Origin: an uncultured Nocardioidaceae bacterium
GTDB lineage: Bacteria; Actinomycetota; Actinomycetes; Propionibacteriales; Nocardioidaceae
Direction: 5' to 3'
Length of the DNA stretch: 33,752 bases
Assembly: GCA_902805865.1 (NCBI GenBank)
Contig: CADCUK010000083.1
Location: forward strand, 1-33,752
Shown here: piece by piece, positions 22,359 through 30,259 of the stretch
Layout: the number at the start of each line of letters is the position of its first letter
How positions within the stretch are numbered: position 1 is the stretch's first letter
Program-made: the position numbers and the translations under genes
Notes under the pieces: model-generated
Database searches by the model: none
Seen by the model: only the letters and a program-made list of their open reading frames with translations
What the model was told of the DNA's origin: nothing

Positions 22359-22366
22359 CTCACGCT

Positions 22367-23848
22367 ATGCCCAACACTTCTGCACGTCCTTCCAGCACCT
22401 CCACCCCGACCTTCGCCGACTTCGGCCTGCCGAACGCGCTCGTCGAGCGCCTGGCACGCGACGGCATCCTCGAGCCCTTCCCGATCCAGACCGCGACGCT
22501 GCCCGACTCCATGAGTGGCCGCGACGTCCTCGGCCGAGGTCGCACCGGCTCGGGCAAGACCCTGGCGTTCGCTCTGCCGCTGATCGCCCGGCTGTCAGGC
22601 TCCTCCCCCAAGCGTCGCCCCGGTCAGCCCCGCGCGCTGATCCTCGCCCCGACCCGTGAGCTCGCCAGCCAGATCGACGCCACGATGGCGCCGCTGGCGA
22701 AGGCGATGGGGCTCCGCACCCAGACCGTCTTCGGCGGCGTCCGGCCCGGCCCCCAGCAGCAGGCGCTCCGCAACGGCGTGGACATCGTCATCGCCTGTCC
22801 CGGACGGCTCGAGGACCTCGTCAAGGGCGGCCACGCCCACCTGGACGCCATCGAGATCACCGTCCTCGACGAGGCCGACCACATGGCCGACCTCGGCTTC
22901 CTGCCGACGGTCAAGCGCCTCCTGGACCGCACACCCAAGGCCGGTCAGCGGATGCTGTTCTCCGCGACGCTCGACGGCGCCATCGACGTGCTGGTCAAGC
23001 GCTACCTGTCGAACCCCGTCGTGCACAGCGTCGACTCGGCCAGCTCACCGGTGTCGACGATGACGCACCACGTGCTGCACGTGGACCGCGACTCGCGGCT
23101 GCACGTCATCACCGACCTGAGCGCTGCGCCCGGCCGCACGGTCGTGTTCACGCGCACCAAGCACGGCGCGAAGGCGCTCACCCGCCAGCTCAACGCCCGC
23201 GGCGTCAGCGCCGTCGAGCTGCACGGCAACCTGTCCCAGGGAGCGCGCACCCGCAACCTCGCGATGTTCTCCGACGGCAGCGCGTCGACGCTGGTGGCGA
23301 CCGACATCGCGGCCCGCGGCATCCACGTCGACGACGTCGCGCTCGTCGTCCACGCCGACCCGCCGGTCGAGCACAAGGCCTACCTGCACCGCTCGGGGCG
23401 CACTGCCCGCGCCGGTGCGGCCGGCACCGTGGTGACGATGATGCTCGACAGCCAGACCGGCGACGTCCGGGACCTGGCCCGCAAGGCGGGGATCAAGCCG
23501 ACGATCACCCGTGTCTCCGAGGCGCACCCGCTGCTGACCCAGATCGCTCCGGGCGAGCGCACCTTTGTGAAGGTGACCGCAGCCGTTGCCGCGGCCGGCG
23601 CCGGCGCCGGCGAAGGACGTGACCGCAGGAGTGGCGGCCGCAGCGGCGGCAGGGGCGGGAACCGGAGCGGTGCACGCGAGGCTTCCTCGACGGGTTCGTC
23701 GACGAGTGCGCGTGGGCGCCGCAGCGGCGACCGCAGCCGCACGACGGGCGCCGCCACCGGCACCGCGCGACCGAAGGCCACCAACCGCACCAGCAGCGGC
23801 CGTCCGCACAGCGCTGCTTCGTTCTCGCAGGCCAACCGCGCCCGCTGA
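22367..23848 (+). CDS. DEAD-box ATP-dependent RNA helicase
   Basis: 493 residues from the ATG at 22367; the ORF-track start at 22262 would translate the leader hairpin. All core motifs are present in order: Q motif (FADFGL and FPIQ), Walker A GRTGSGKT (58-65), PTREL, CPGRLEDL, DEAD in VLDEADHMADLGF, SAT in MLFSATL, VFTRTKHGAK, TDIAARGIHVDDV, and HRSGRTARAG. The C-terminal 110 residues are a Gly/Arg/Ser-rich tail (RRSGGRSGGRGGNRSG), an RNA-binding extension found in many actinobacterial helicases. It likely unwinds structured mRNA or rRNA, for example in cold or ribosome assembly. The stem-loop just before its start codon could allow self-control. Confidence 0.93.
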   Translation: MPNTSARPSSTSTPTFADFGLPNALVERLARDGILEPFPIQTATLPDSMSGRDVLGRGRTGSGKTLAFALPLIARLSGSSPKRRPGQPRALILAPTRELASQIDATMAPLAKAMGLRTQTVFGGVRPGPQQQALRNGVDIVIACPGRLEDLVKGGHAHLDAIEITVLDEADHMADLGFLPTVKRLLDRTPKAGQRMLFSATLDGAIDVLVKRYLSNPVVHSVDSASSPVSTMTHHVLHVDRDSRLHVITDLSAAPGRTVVFTRTKHGAKALTRQLNARGVSAVELHGNLSQGARTRNLAMFSDGSASTLVATDIAARGIHVDDVALVVHADPPVEHKAYLHRSGRTARAGAAGTVVTMMLDSQTGDVRDLARKAGIKPTITRVSEAHPLLTQIAPGERTFVKVTAAVAAAGAGAGEGRDRRSGGRSGGRGGNRSGAREASSTGSSTSARGRRSGDRSRTTGAATGTARPKATNRTSSGRPHSAASFSQANRAR

Positions 23849-23931
23849 CCCGGGCTCAGTCGGAGATCCCGAACCAGGCGGTCGTCCGAATGCCCGGTGA
23901 CGCCAGCACAGCTCGGTAACAGCGGCTCGTC

Positions 23932-23937
23932 TACGTT
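23932..23937 (+). promoter_or_regulatory. -10 box of the MalY/PatB gene (TACGTT)
   Basis: TACGTT ends six bases before the GTG at 23944. It supports this start and a leaderless mRNA. Confidence 0.45.
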
Positions 23938-23943
23938 GGGCTG

Positions 23944-25119
23944 GTGGTTGCTCACACCGACACCGATCCCGAGCTGCTCCGCGACCTGACCGACGAGGAG
24001 GCCCGCCGGGCCATGCCGCTGAAGTGGGGCGCGGTCGCGGCCCACGAGCTCCCGGCGTGGGTGGCGGAGATGGACTACGCGACCGCCCCGGTCGTGATCG
24101 CTGCGCTGCGGGACGCCCTCGAGGCAGGGGTGACCGGGTACCCGGCCCTGGGTCCGGGAGGCGAGCTGGGCCGGGCGTACGCCGGATTCGCCGGCCGGCA
24201 CTACGGGCACGAGGTCGAGCCCGACCACGTGCTGCCGGTCTGCGACGTGACTGCCGGGATCAGGCTCGCGATCGACGTCCTCAGCGACCGTGCGCCGATC
24301 GTGCTGCCCACCCCGGCGTACCCACCGCAGCTGCAGCTGCCGGACATCGCCGGCCGCGACCTGGTGCCGGTGCCGCTGGACCCCGACGCTCCCGACGCGG
24401 CCCTCGACCTCGACGGGATCGACCGGGCGCTCAGGGCCGGTGCGCGCACGGTGCTGCTCACCCAGCCGCAGAACCCGTTGGGCCGGGTCTACCGGCGTGC
24501 GGAGCTGGAGGGGCTCCGCGACGTGGTGTCGGCGCACGGAGCCCGGGTGGTCAGCGACGAGATCCATGCCCCGCTGGTGCTGCCCGGCGCCGAGCACGTG
24601 CCGTACCTCGCGATCAGCGGCACCGCCGGGCACGCGGTCGCCGTGGTGGCAGCCTCCAAGGCCTTCAACACCGCGGGGCTGCGGTGCGCACAGGTCGTCA
24701 CCGCCGACGAGGCGACCCGCGACCGGCTGGCCGGGGTTCCCGAGGCACGCAACGACTCCTGGTCGCCGCTCGGCGTGGTCGCCGCGGTCGCGGCGTACGA
24801 CCACGGCGACCCGTGGCTCTCGGCGCTCCTTGCCCGGCTCACGGACCAGCGCACCCTGCTGTGCGACCTCCTCGCCGAGCACCTCCCGCTGGCCCGGATG
24901 CGACCGCTCGAGGCGACCTACCTGGCCTGGCTCGACCTGCGTGCCTACGGCGAGGACGATCCGGCCGAGGTGGTCCGGCGGAAGGGAGCCGTCCGGCTCG
25001 CACCCGGGCACGACTACCAGCCGGGGCTGGCCGGTCACGTCCGGTTGAACATCGGCACCTCACCGGCTCGGCTCACCGAGATCGTCCGGCGGATGGCGTC
25101 GGCGCTCGACGGCGACTGA
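23944..25119 (+). CDS. MalY/PatB family PLP enzyme (cystathionine beta-lyase-like)
   Basis: 391 residues with a GTG start. Fold-type I PLP enzyme of the MalY/PatB group, which cleaves C-S bonds of cystathionine or related thioethers. Seen: MPLKWG near the N-terminus, LPAWVAEMDYATAP (36-49, the family WVADMDF motif), TGYPALG, PTPAYPP, the cofactor-binding QPQNPLGRVYRR (174-185) and SDEIHAPLVL with D205, and the Schiff-base lysine K239 in ASKAFNTAGLRCA. The arginine that binds the substrate carboxylate lies in HVRLNIGTS at the end. It is soluble and monocistronic, converging with glnE eight bases apart. Aminotransferase activity is a less likely alternative. Confidence 0.9.
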   Translation: MVAHTDTDPELLRDLTDEEARRAMPLKWGAVAAHELPAWVAEMDYATAPVVIAALRDALEAGVTGYPALGPGGELGRAYAGFAGRHYGHEVEPDHVLPVCDVTAGIRLAIDVLSDRAPIVLPTPAYPPQLQLPDIAGRDLVPVPLDPDAPDAALDLDGIDRALRAGARTVLLTQPQNPLGRVYRRAELEGLRDVVSAHGARVVSDEIHAPLVLPGAEHVPYLAISGTAGHAVAVVAASKAFNTAGLRCAQVVTADEATRDRLAGVPEARNDSWSPLGVVAAVAAYDHGDPWLSALLARLTDQRTLLCDLLAEHLPLARMRPLEATYLAWLDLRAYGEDDPAEVVRRKGAVRLAPGHDYQPGLAGHVRLNIGTSPARLTEIVRRMASALDGD

Positions 25120-25127
25120 CGCGCCGA

Positions 25128-28127
25128 TCAGTCCCAGAACACGCGCTCGACGACGGCGCGGGCTCGGCGGGTGCAACGCAGGTAGTCGTTCACCAGCGCG
25201 TCGGACTCGGCTGCCCGGTAGCCCAGCACACTGGCCACCGCACCCAGCTCGCGCACGTCCCGCGGGAGCTGGTCGGAGCCCTTGCCCCGGACCAGCGTGA
25301 TCGCGTTGCGCAGCCGGCTGACCCGCCGCCAGGTGTCGATGAGCGTCTCGGCGTCGCTCTCCGCGATCAGCTCGGCCTCGACCGCTGCACGGAGGGCCGC
25401 CGCGGTGCGGGTCGTGCGGAGCCCGGGGACCGTGGCGCCGTGCCGCATCTGGAGGAGCTGGGTGGTCCACTCGATGTCGGACAGCCCGCCGCGGCCGAGC
25501 TTGAGGTGGGTGGCCGGGTCCGCGCCGCGGGGCAACCGCTCCTTGTCGACGCGCGCCTTGATCCTGCGCACCTCCCGGACGCCGTCCTCGCCGACCCCGT
25601 CCGCGGGGTAGCGAAGCCCGTCGACGAGCGCCAGGAAGGCGGTCGCCACCTCGGGGTCGCCCACCGTCGCGTCGGCCCGTAGGAGCGCCTGCGCCTCCCA
25701 CACCGCGGACCACTTGGCGTAGTACGCGGCGTACGACTCCAGCGTGCGCACCAGCGGCCCCTGCTTGCCCTCCGGACGGAGATCGGCGTCGACCTCGAGA
25801 GCCGGGTCGCTCCCCGGTGCCGCCAGGAGCCGCCGCAGCTCGTTGGCGACCGCCTGCGCGGCACGCGACGCGTCCTGGGGGTCGGCGCCCGGGAGCGGGT
25901 CGTGGACGAACATGACGTCCGCGTCGGAGCCGTAGCTGGTCTCGTGCCCGCCGAGGCGGCCCATCGAGACGATGGCCAGCCGCGTCGACAGGGTCTTGCC
26001 CCGATCGAACTCCACCGCGCGGACGGCGACCGCGAGGGCGGAGTCGAGCGTCGCGCGCGTCAGGTCGGTCAGTGCCTCCCCCACCTGCTCGACGTCGAGG
26101 AGGCCGGACAGGTCGGCGGCAGCGATCCGGAGGAGCTCCCGCCGACGAACCGCACGGACCTGGTGGATGGCCGCGGTCCGGTCTTCCTGGCGACCGCCGG
26201 CGGCCAGCATCTCTCGCTGCAGCGCGTGACGGTCACCCGGGACGAGCTGCTCGCTCGTCAACAGCTTGACGCCCTCGGGCTCCCGCTGCAGCAGGTCGGT
26301 GGCGTAGCGACTGGTCGCCAGCAGCCGGGCCATCCGCTCGGCGACCTCGCCCTCGTCGCGCAGCAGGCGCAGGTACCAGTGGGTGCGGCCCAGGGCGTCG
26401 GAGATCTTCCGGAACCCGAAGAGCCCCGCATCGGGGTCCGGAGCGTCGGCGAACCACTCGAGCATCACCGGCAGCAACGTCCGCTGGATGGCTGCGGTCC
26501 GCGAGACGCCGCTGGTCAACGCCTCGAGGTGGCGCAGCGCCGCCTCGGGGTCCAGGTATCCCAGCGCGGCGAGCCTGGTGCGAGCCGCCTCGGTGCTGAG
26601 CCGGCTCGCCCCGCCGGGGATGCGGGCCACCGCGTCGAGCAGCGGGCGGTAGAAGAGCTTCTCGTGCAGCCGGCGGACCTCGCGGCGGTGCTCGCGCAGC
26701 GCCCGCTGCAGCTCGGTGACCGGGTCGCGGAGGAACCCGAGGGACCGGCCGAGTCGGCGGAGGGCGTCCTCGTCCTCGGGGATCAGGTGCGTACGCCGCA
26801 GCTGGTGCAGCTGCATCCGGTGCTCGACGGTCCTCAGGAAGCCGTAGGCGTCATGCAGCGCCGAGCCCTCCTCGCGGCCGACGTACCCGCCCTCGGTGAG
26901 CGCGGCCAGGGCGGAGAGCGTGGTCGGCTGGCGGATCTGATCGTCGGCCTGCCCGTGCACCATCTGCAGCAGCTGGACCGCGAACTCGACGTCGCGCAGC
27001 CCACCGGAGCCCAGCTTGATCTGCCGGTCCGCCTCCTTGGCGGGGATGTGCTCGAGGACCCGTCGGCGCATCGCCTGCACGTCGGCGACGAACCCGTCGC
27101 GTTGGGCGGCCTGCCACACCAGCGGGTTGATCTGCTGGACGTACTCATCGCCCAGCGGGAGGTCGCCGGCGACCGGCCGGGCCTTGAGCAGCGCCTGGAA
27201 CTCCCACGTCTTGGCCCAGCGCTCGTAGTAGCTCAGGTGGCTCGCGAGCGTGCGGACGAGGGGCCCGGCCTTCCCCTCGGGCCGGAGGGCCGCGTCGACG
27301 GGCCAGATCGTCCCCTCTGCGGTGTGGTCGGAGCAGATCTTCATGAGGTGCGACGCGAGCTGCGTCGCCGCGCGCAACGCCGCCTGCTCGTCGTGCCCCT
27401 CGACCGGCTCGCCGACGAAGACGACGTCGACGTCGCTGACGTAGTTCAGCTCGTGGCCACCGCACTTGCCCATCGCCACCACCGACAGGCGGCAGCCGGC
27501 GGCGGCCTCCCCGACGCGTTGGCGCGCCACCGCCAGCGCCGCGTCGAGGGTGCCCGCAGCGAGGTCCGACAGCTCTGCGGCCACGTCGTCGACCCCCACG
27601 CCGTGGGCGAGGTCGCGGGCGGCGAGCCGGATGAGGACCCGCCGGTACTCCACGCGGAGGGCGTCGACGGCCTCCGCGTCCGGGATGTTCGCGGTCGGGC
27701 AGTCCTCGGACGGGTCTGCGCCCACCGCCTCCAGGAGGTCGGTACGCACGGCGAACGCGGCGGGGCGGGTGCTGCCCAGGCTCGGGTCGCGCAGCTCCTG
27801 CCAGTGCTCGGGGTGCCGCAGGAGGTGCTGGCCGAGCGCCGGGCTCGCGCCGAGCACGGCGAACAGCCGCATCGCCGTGCCCTCGTCCTCCTCGAGCTGG
27901 GCCAGGAACCCGGCTTGCGGTTCCCCGTCACCGGATCCCTCACCGAGGCGTTGCGCCAGGTCGGCGAGCGTGGCGAGTGCCTGGTCCGGGTCCGCCGTCG
28001 CCCCGAGCAGCGGAAGGAGCGCCGCACCGTGCCCGCCGAGCCGGGCGAGGTCCTGCGCCGCCCGGTCCGGCTCGACGAAGCCGGCCCGGATCAGCGCGGC
28101 CTTCGGCGACTGCGGCCGGCCGCTCAT
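25128..28127 (-). CDS. glnE: Glutamine synthetase adenylyltransferase/deadenylylase
   Basis: 999 residues from the ATG at 28127, overlapping the amidotransferase stop (ATGA); the extension to 28331 is a shadow. GlnE adenylylates and de-adenylylates glutamine synthetase according to nitrogen status. Two nucleotidyltransferase halves are visible: the N-terminal one with GGHELNYVSDVDVVFVG and LKLGSGGLRDVEFAVQLLQ, the C-terminal one with GGHETSYGSDADVMFVHDP and LKLGRGGLSDIEWTTQLLQ. In each the GSDxD acids bind metal. Helical regions separate them. The length is close to the mycobacterial enzyme (about 994). It is the last gene of the glnA2-amidotransferase-glnE operon. Confidence 0.96.
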   Translation of the reverse strand: MSGRPQSPKAALIRAGFVEPDRAAQDLARLGGHGAALLPLLGATADPDQALATLADLAQRLGEGSGDGEPQAGFLAQLEEDEGTAMRLFAVLGASPALGQHLLRHPEHWQELRDPSLGSTRPAAFAVRTDLLEAVGADPSEDCPTANIPDAEAVDALRVEYRRVLIRLAARDLAHGVGVDDVAAELSDLAAGTLDAALAVARQRVGEAAAGCRLSVVAMGKCGGHELNYVSDVDVVFVGEPVEGHDEQAALRAATQLASHLMKICSDHTAEGTIWPVDAALRPEGKAGPLVRTLASHLSYYERWAKTWEFQALLKARPVAGDLPLGDEYVQQINPLVWQAAQRDGFVADVQAMRRRVLEHIPAKEADRQIKLGSGGLRDVEFAVQLLQMVHGQADDQIRQPTTLSALAALTEGGYVGREEGSALHDAYGFLRTVEHRMQLHQLRRTHLIPEDEDALRRLGRSLGFLRDPVTELQRALREHRREVRRLHEKLFYRPLLDAVARIPGGASRLSTEAARTRLAALGYLDPEAALRHLEALTSGVSRTAAIQRTLLPVMLEWFADAPDPDAGLFGFRKISDALGRTHWYLRLLRDEGEVAERMARLLATSRYATDLLQREPEGVKLLTSEQLVPGDRHALQREMLAAGGRQEDRTAAIHQVRAVRRRELLRIAAADLSGLLDVEQVGEALTDLTRATLDSALAVAVRAVEFDRGKTLSTRLAIVSMGRLGGHETSYGSDADVMFVHDPLPGADPQDASRAAQAVANELRRLLAAPGSDPALEVDADLRPEGKQGPLVRTLESYAAYYAKWSAVWEAQALLRADATVGDPEVATAFLALVDGLRYPADGVGEDGVREVRRIKARVDKERLPRGADPATHLKLGRGGLSDIEWTTQLLQMRHGATVPGLRTTRTAAALRAAVEAELIAESDAETLIDTWRRVSRLRNAITLVRGKGSDQLPRDVRELGAVASVLGYRAAESDALVNDYLRCTRRARAVVERVFWD

Positions 28128-28861
28128 CGGCCGTTCACCGCCCCGCCCACCAGGGCGAGGAACGAGCGGGCCAGTCGGCGGCACCCGTCGAGCAGCGCGG
28201 CCTCGTGCTCGCGCAGGTCGGCGAGGTACTGCTCGAGGTCGAAGCCGGCGTCGACGTACGGTCCGCCGTCCTCCTGCACCCAGCGGCCGACGATGTCGGG
28301 ACCGGCCTCGGGGTGGAACTGCACGCCCCACACGTGCCGGCCGAGACGGGCGGCCTGCACCGCACCGTCAGGGCTGCTGGCGAGGACCCGGGCACCGGGC
28401 GGCAGCGCCGCGACGACGTCGTTGTTCCAGTGCACGCCGACCGCCGTGCCGACGACGTCGGCGAAGAGGGGATCGTCCGCCGCCTCGCCGGACCAGCACA
28501 CCGGCAGCACCGCGACGGTCGCCCCGGCCGGGTTCGGAGCGGCGTCCCCACCGAGCGCCTTGGCGGCGAGCTGGTGTCCCAGGCAGATGCCGAGCGTGGG
28601 AACCCCGGCGGCCTCGGCGGCCCGGACCAGGGTGCGGGTGTCGGGGAGCCAGGGGGCGGCCACGTCGTCCCACGCAGCCACGGAGCCACCGAGCACGACG
28701 ACCCCGTCCAGGCTGCCGGTCGCCTCGACGCCGGGCAGCGCGTCGCCGGCGTACGGCCGCCGGACGTCGAGGGCGCAGCCGGCGGCTTCCAGCTCGTCGC
28801 CCAGCCAGCCCGCCGGTGCGCCTGCCTCGTGCTCGACGACGAGCAGCGTCGGCTCAGCCAC
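28124..28861 (-). CDS. Class I glutamine amidotransferase-like protein
   Basis: 245 residues, GTG start 15 bases after the glnA2 stop, ending in an ATGA overlap with glnE. The class I glutaminase triad is complete: C93 in GICLGHQLAA, H183 and E185 in GVQFHPEAG. GGSVAAWDD (58-66) is the oxyanion region. No synthetase domain is fused, as in the stand-alone GATase1-like proteins related to GMP-synthase amidotransferase or gamma-glutamyl hydrolases of the PuuD type. Being sandwiched between glutamine synthetase and its adenylyltransferase suggests a role in glutamine or gamma-glutamyl compound turnover. The exact reaction is unknown. Confidence 0.85.
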   Translation of the reverse strand: MAEPTLLVVEHEAGAPAGWLGDELEAAGCALDVRRPYAGDALPGVEATGSLDGVVVLGGSVAAWDDVAAPWLPDTRTLVRAAEAAGVPTLGICLGHQLAAKALGGDAAPNPAGATVAVLPVCWSGEAADDPLFADVVGTAVGVHWNNDVVAALPPGARVLASSPDGAVQAARLGRHVWGVQFHPEAGPDIVGRWVQEDGGPYVDAGFDLEQYLADLREHEAALLDGCRRLARSFLALVGGAVNGR

Positions 28862-28876
28862 GCGGTCCGCCGGCCC

Positions 28877-30214
28877 TCAGATGACCGGGAGCATCTGGTC
28901 GCGCTCGTACGCCGAGACCTGGCCCCGGTAGGACTCCCACTCCGTGCGCTTGTTGCGGAGGAAGAAGTCGTAGACGCGCTCGCCGAGGGTGTCGGCCAGC
29001 AGCTCGCTCTCCTCCATCACCGTGATCGCCTCGTACAGCGTCTTCGGCAGCGGCTGGATCCCGAGCGACTTGCGCTCGCGGTCGGTGAGCGACCAGACGT
29101 CGTCCTCGGCCTCGCTCGGCAGGTCGTAGCCCTCCTCGATGCCCTTCATCCCGGCCGCCAGGATCACCGCAAAGGCCAGGTAGGGGTTGCAGGCCGCGTC
29201 GATCGTGCGCAGCTCGACGCGGGTCGACTGGCCCTTGTTCGGCTTGTACATCGGCACCCGGACCATCGCCGAGCGGTTGTTGTGGCCCCAGCAGATGTAC
29301 GACGGTGCCTCTCCCCCGCCGATCAGCCGCTTGTAGGAGTTGACCCACTGGTTGGTGATCGCGGTGATCTCGCTGGCGTGGTGCAGGAGGCCGGCGATGA
29401 ACTGGCGGCCGCTCTTGGAGAGCTGGTACTGCGCACCGGCCTCGAAGAACGCGTTGCGGTCGCCCTCGAACAGCGACACGTGCGTGTGCATCCCCGAGCC
29501 GGGATGGGTCGTGTACGGCTTCGGCATGAAGCTGGCCCACATGTCCTGGCCCAGCGCGACCTCACGGACCACCGTGCGGAACGTCATGATGTTGTCCGCC
29601 GTGCTCAGCGCGTCGGCGTAGCGCAGGTCGATCTCCTGCTGGCCGGGGCCGCCCTCGTGGTGGCTGAACTCGACCGAGATGCCCATCTGCTCGAGCATCG
29701 TGATCGCCTCGCGACGGAAGTCCGAGCCCTTGCTGGTCGCCGTGTGGTCGAAGAAGCCGCTCCGGTCGACGGGGATCGGCTCCCCGCCGGGCTCGGGGGT
29801 GTTCTTGAACAGGTAGAACTCGATCTCCGGGTGGGTGTAGAACGTGTAGCCCTGCGAGGCCGCCTTGGACAGCGTCCGCTTGAGCACGAACCTCGGGTCG
29901 GCGTACGACGGGGAGCCGTCGGGCATCACGATGTCGCAGAACATCCGCGCGGTCGCCGGGCCGTCACCGCGCCAGGGAAGGATCTGGAACGTCGCAGGGT
30001 CGGGCTTGGCCAGCATGTCGGCCTCGTAGACGCGGGCGAACCCCTCGATCGCCGAGCCGTCGAAGCCGATCCCCTCGGAGAACGCGCCCTCGAGCTCGGC
30101 GGGCGCGACCGCGACGGACTTGAGGAATCCGAGCACGTCGGTGAACCACAGTCGCACGAACCTGACGTCGCGCTCCTCGAGCGCCCGGAGCACGAAGTCT
30201 TCCTGCTTGCCCAT
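28877..30214 (-). CDS. glnA2: Type I glutamine synthetase, GlnA2-like
   Basis: 445 residues from the ATG at 30214. A GTG at 30223 is the ORF-track start, but CATAGT lies seven bases before the ATG. It closely follows the mycobacterial GlnA2 pattern: RFVRLWFTDVLGFLKSVA at the start, GFDGSAIEGFARV, the metal-binding HPEIEFYL, VEFSHHEGGPGQQEIDLRYADAL, HPGSGMHTHVSLFEG and NRSAMVRVPMY. Glutamate, ammonia and ATP give glutamine. Where adenylylated enzymes carry NLY-DLPPEE, this protein reads DDVWSLTDRE, without the target tyrosine, so it may escape control by the GlnE of its own operon. As GlnA2-type, gamma-glutamyl-polyamine synthesis is also conceivable. Confidence 0.93.
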   Translation of the reverse strand: MGKQEDFVLRALEERDVRFVRLWFTDVLGFLKSVAVAPAELEGAFSEGIGFDGSAIEGFARVYEADMLAKPDPATFQILPWRGDGPATARMFCDIVMPDGSPSYADPRFVLKRTLSKAASQGYTFYTHPEIEFYLFKNTPEPGGEPIPVDRSGFFDHTATSKGSDFRREAITMLEQMGISVEFSHHEGGPGQQEIDLRYADALSTADNIMTFRTVVREVALGQDMWASFMPKPYTTHPGSGMHTHVSLFEGDRNAFFEAGAQYQLSKSGRQFIAGLLHHASEITAITNQWVNSYKRLIGGGEAPSYICWGHNNRSAMVRVPMYKPNKGQSTRVELRTIDAACNPYLAFAVILAAGMKGIEEGYDLPSEAEDDVWSLTDRERKSLGIQPLPKTLYEAITVMEESELLADTLGERVYDFFLRNKRTEWESYRGQVSAYERDQMLPVI

Positions 30215-30221
30215 GGGGTCC

Positions 30222-30227
30222 ACTATG
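30222..30227 (-). promoter_or_regulatory. -10 box of the glnA2 operon (CATAGT)
   Basis: CATAGT on the minus strand ends seven bases before the ATG at 30214, in a gap of 45 bases after the sulfatase stop. It supports the shorter start. Confidence 0.4.
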
Positions 30228-30259
30228 TCGCACGCCGACTAGGTCGCAGTCGCGCAGGG

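Noticed and set aside
25902-28931. 1009-residue plus-strand ORF
   Set aside because: It lies antisense to glnE and the amidotransferase. Its composition is the Val/Gly/Arg/Leu-rich pattern of GC-rich shadows and no domain is visible.
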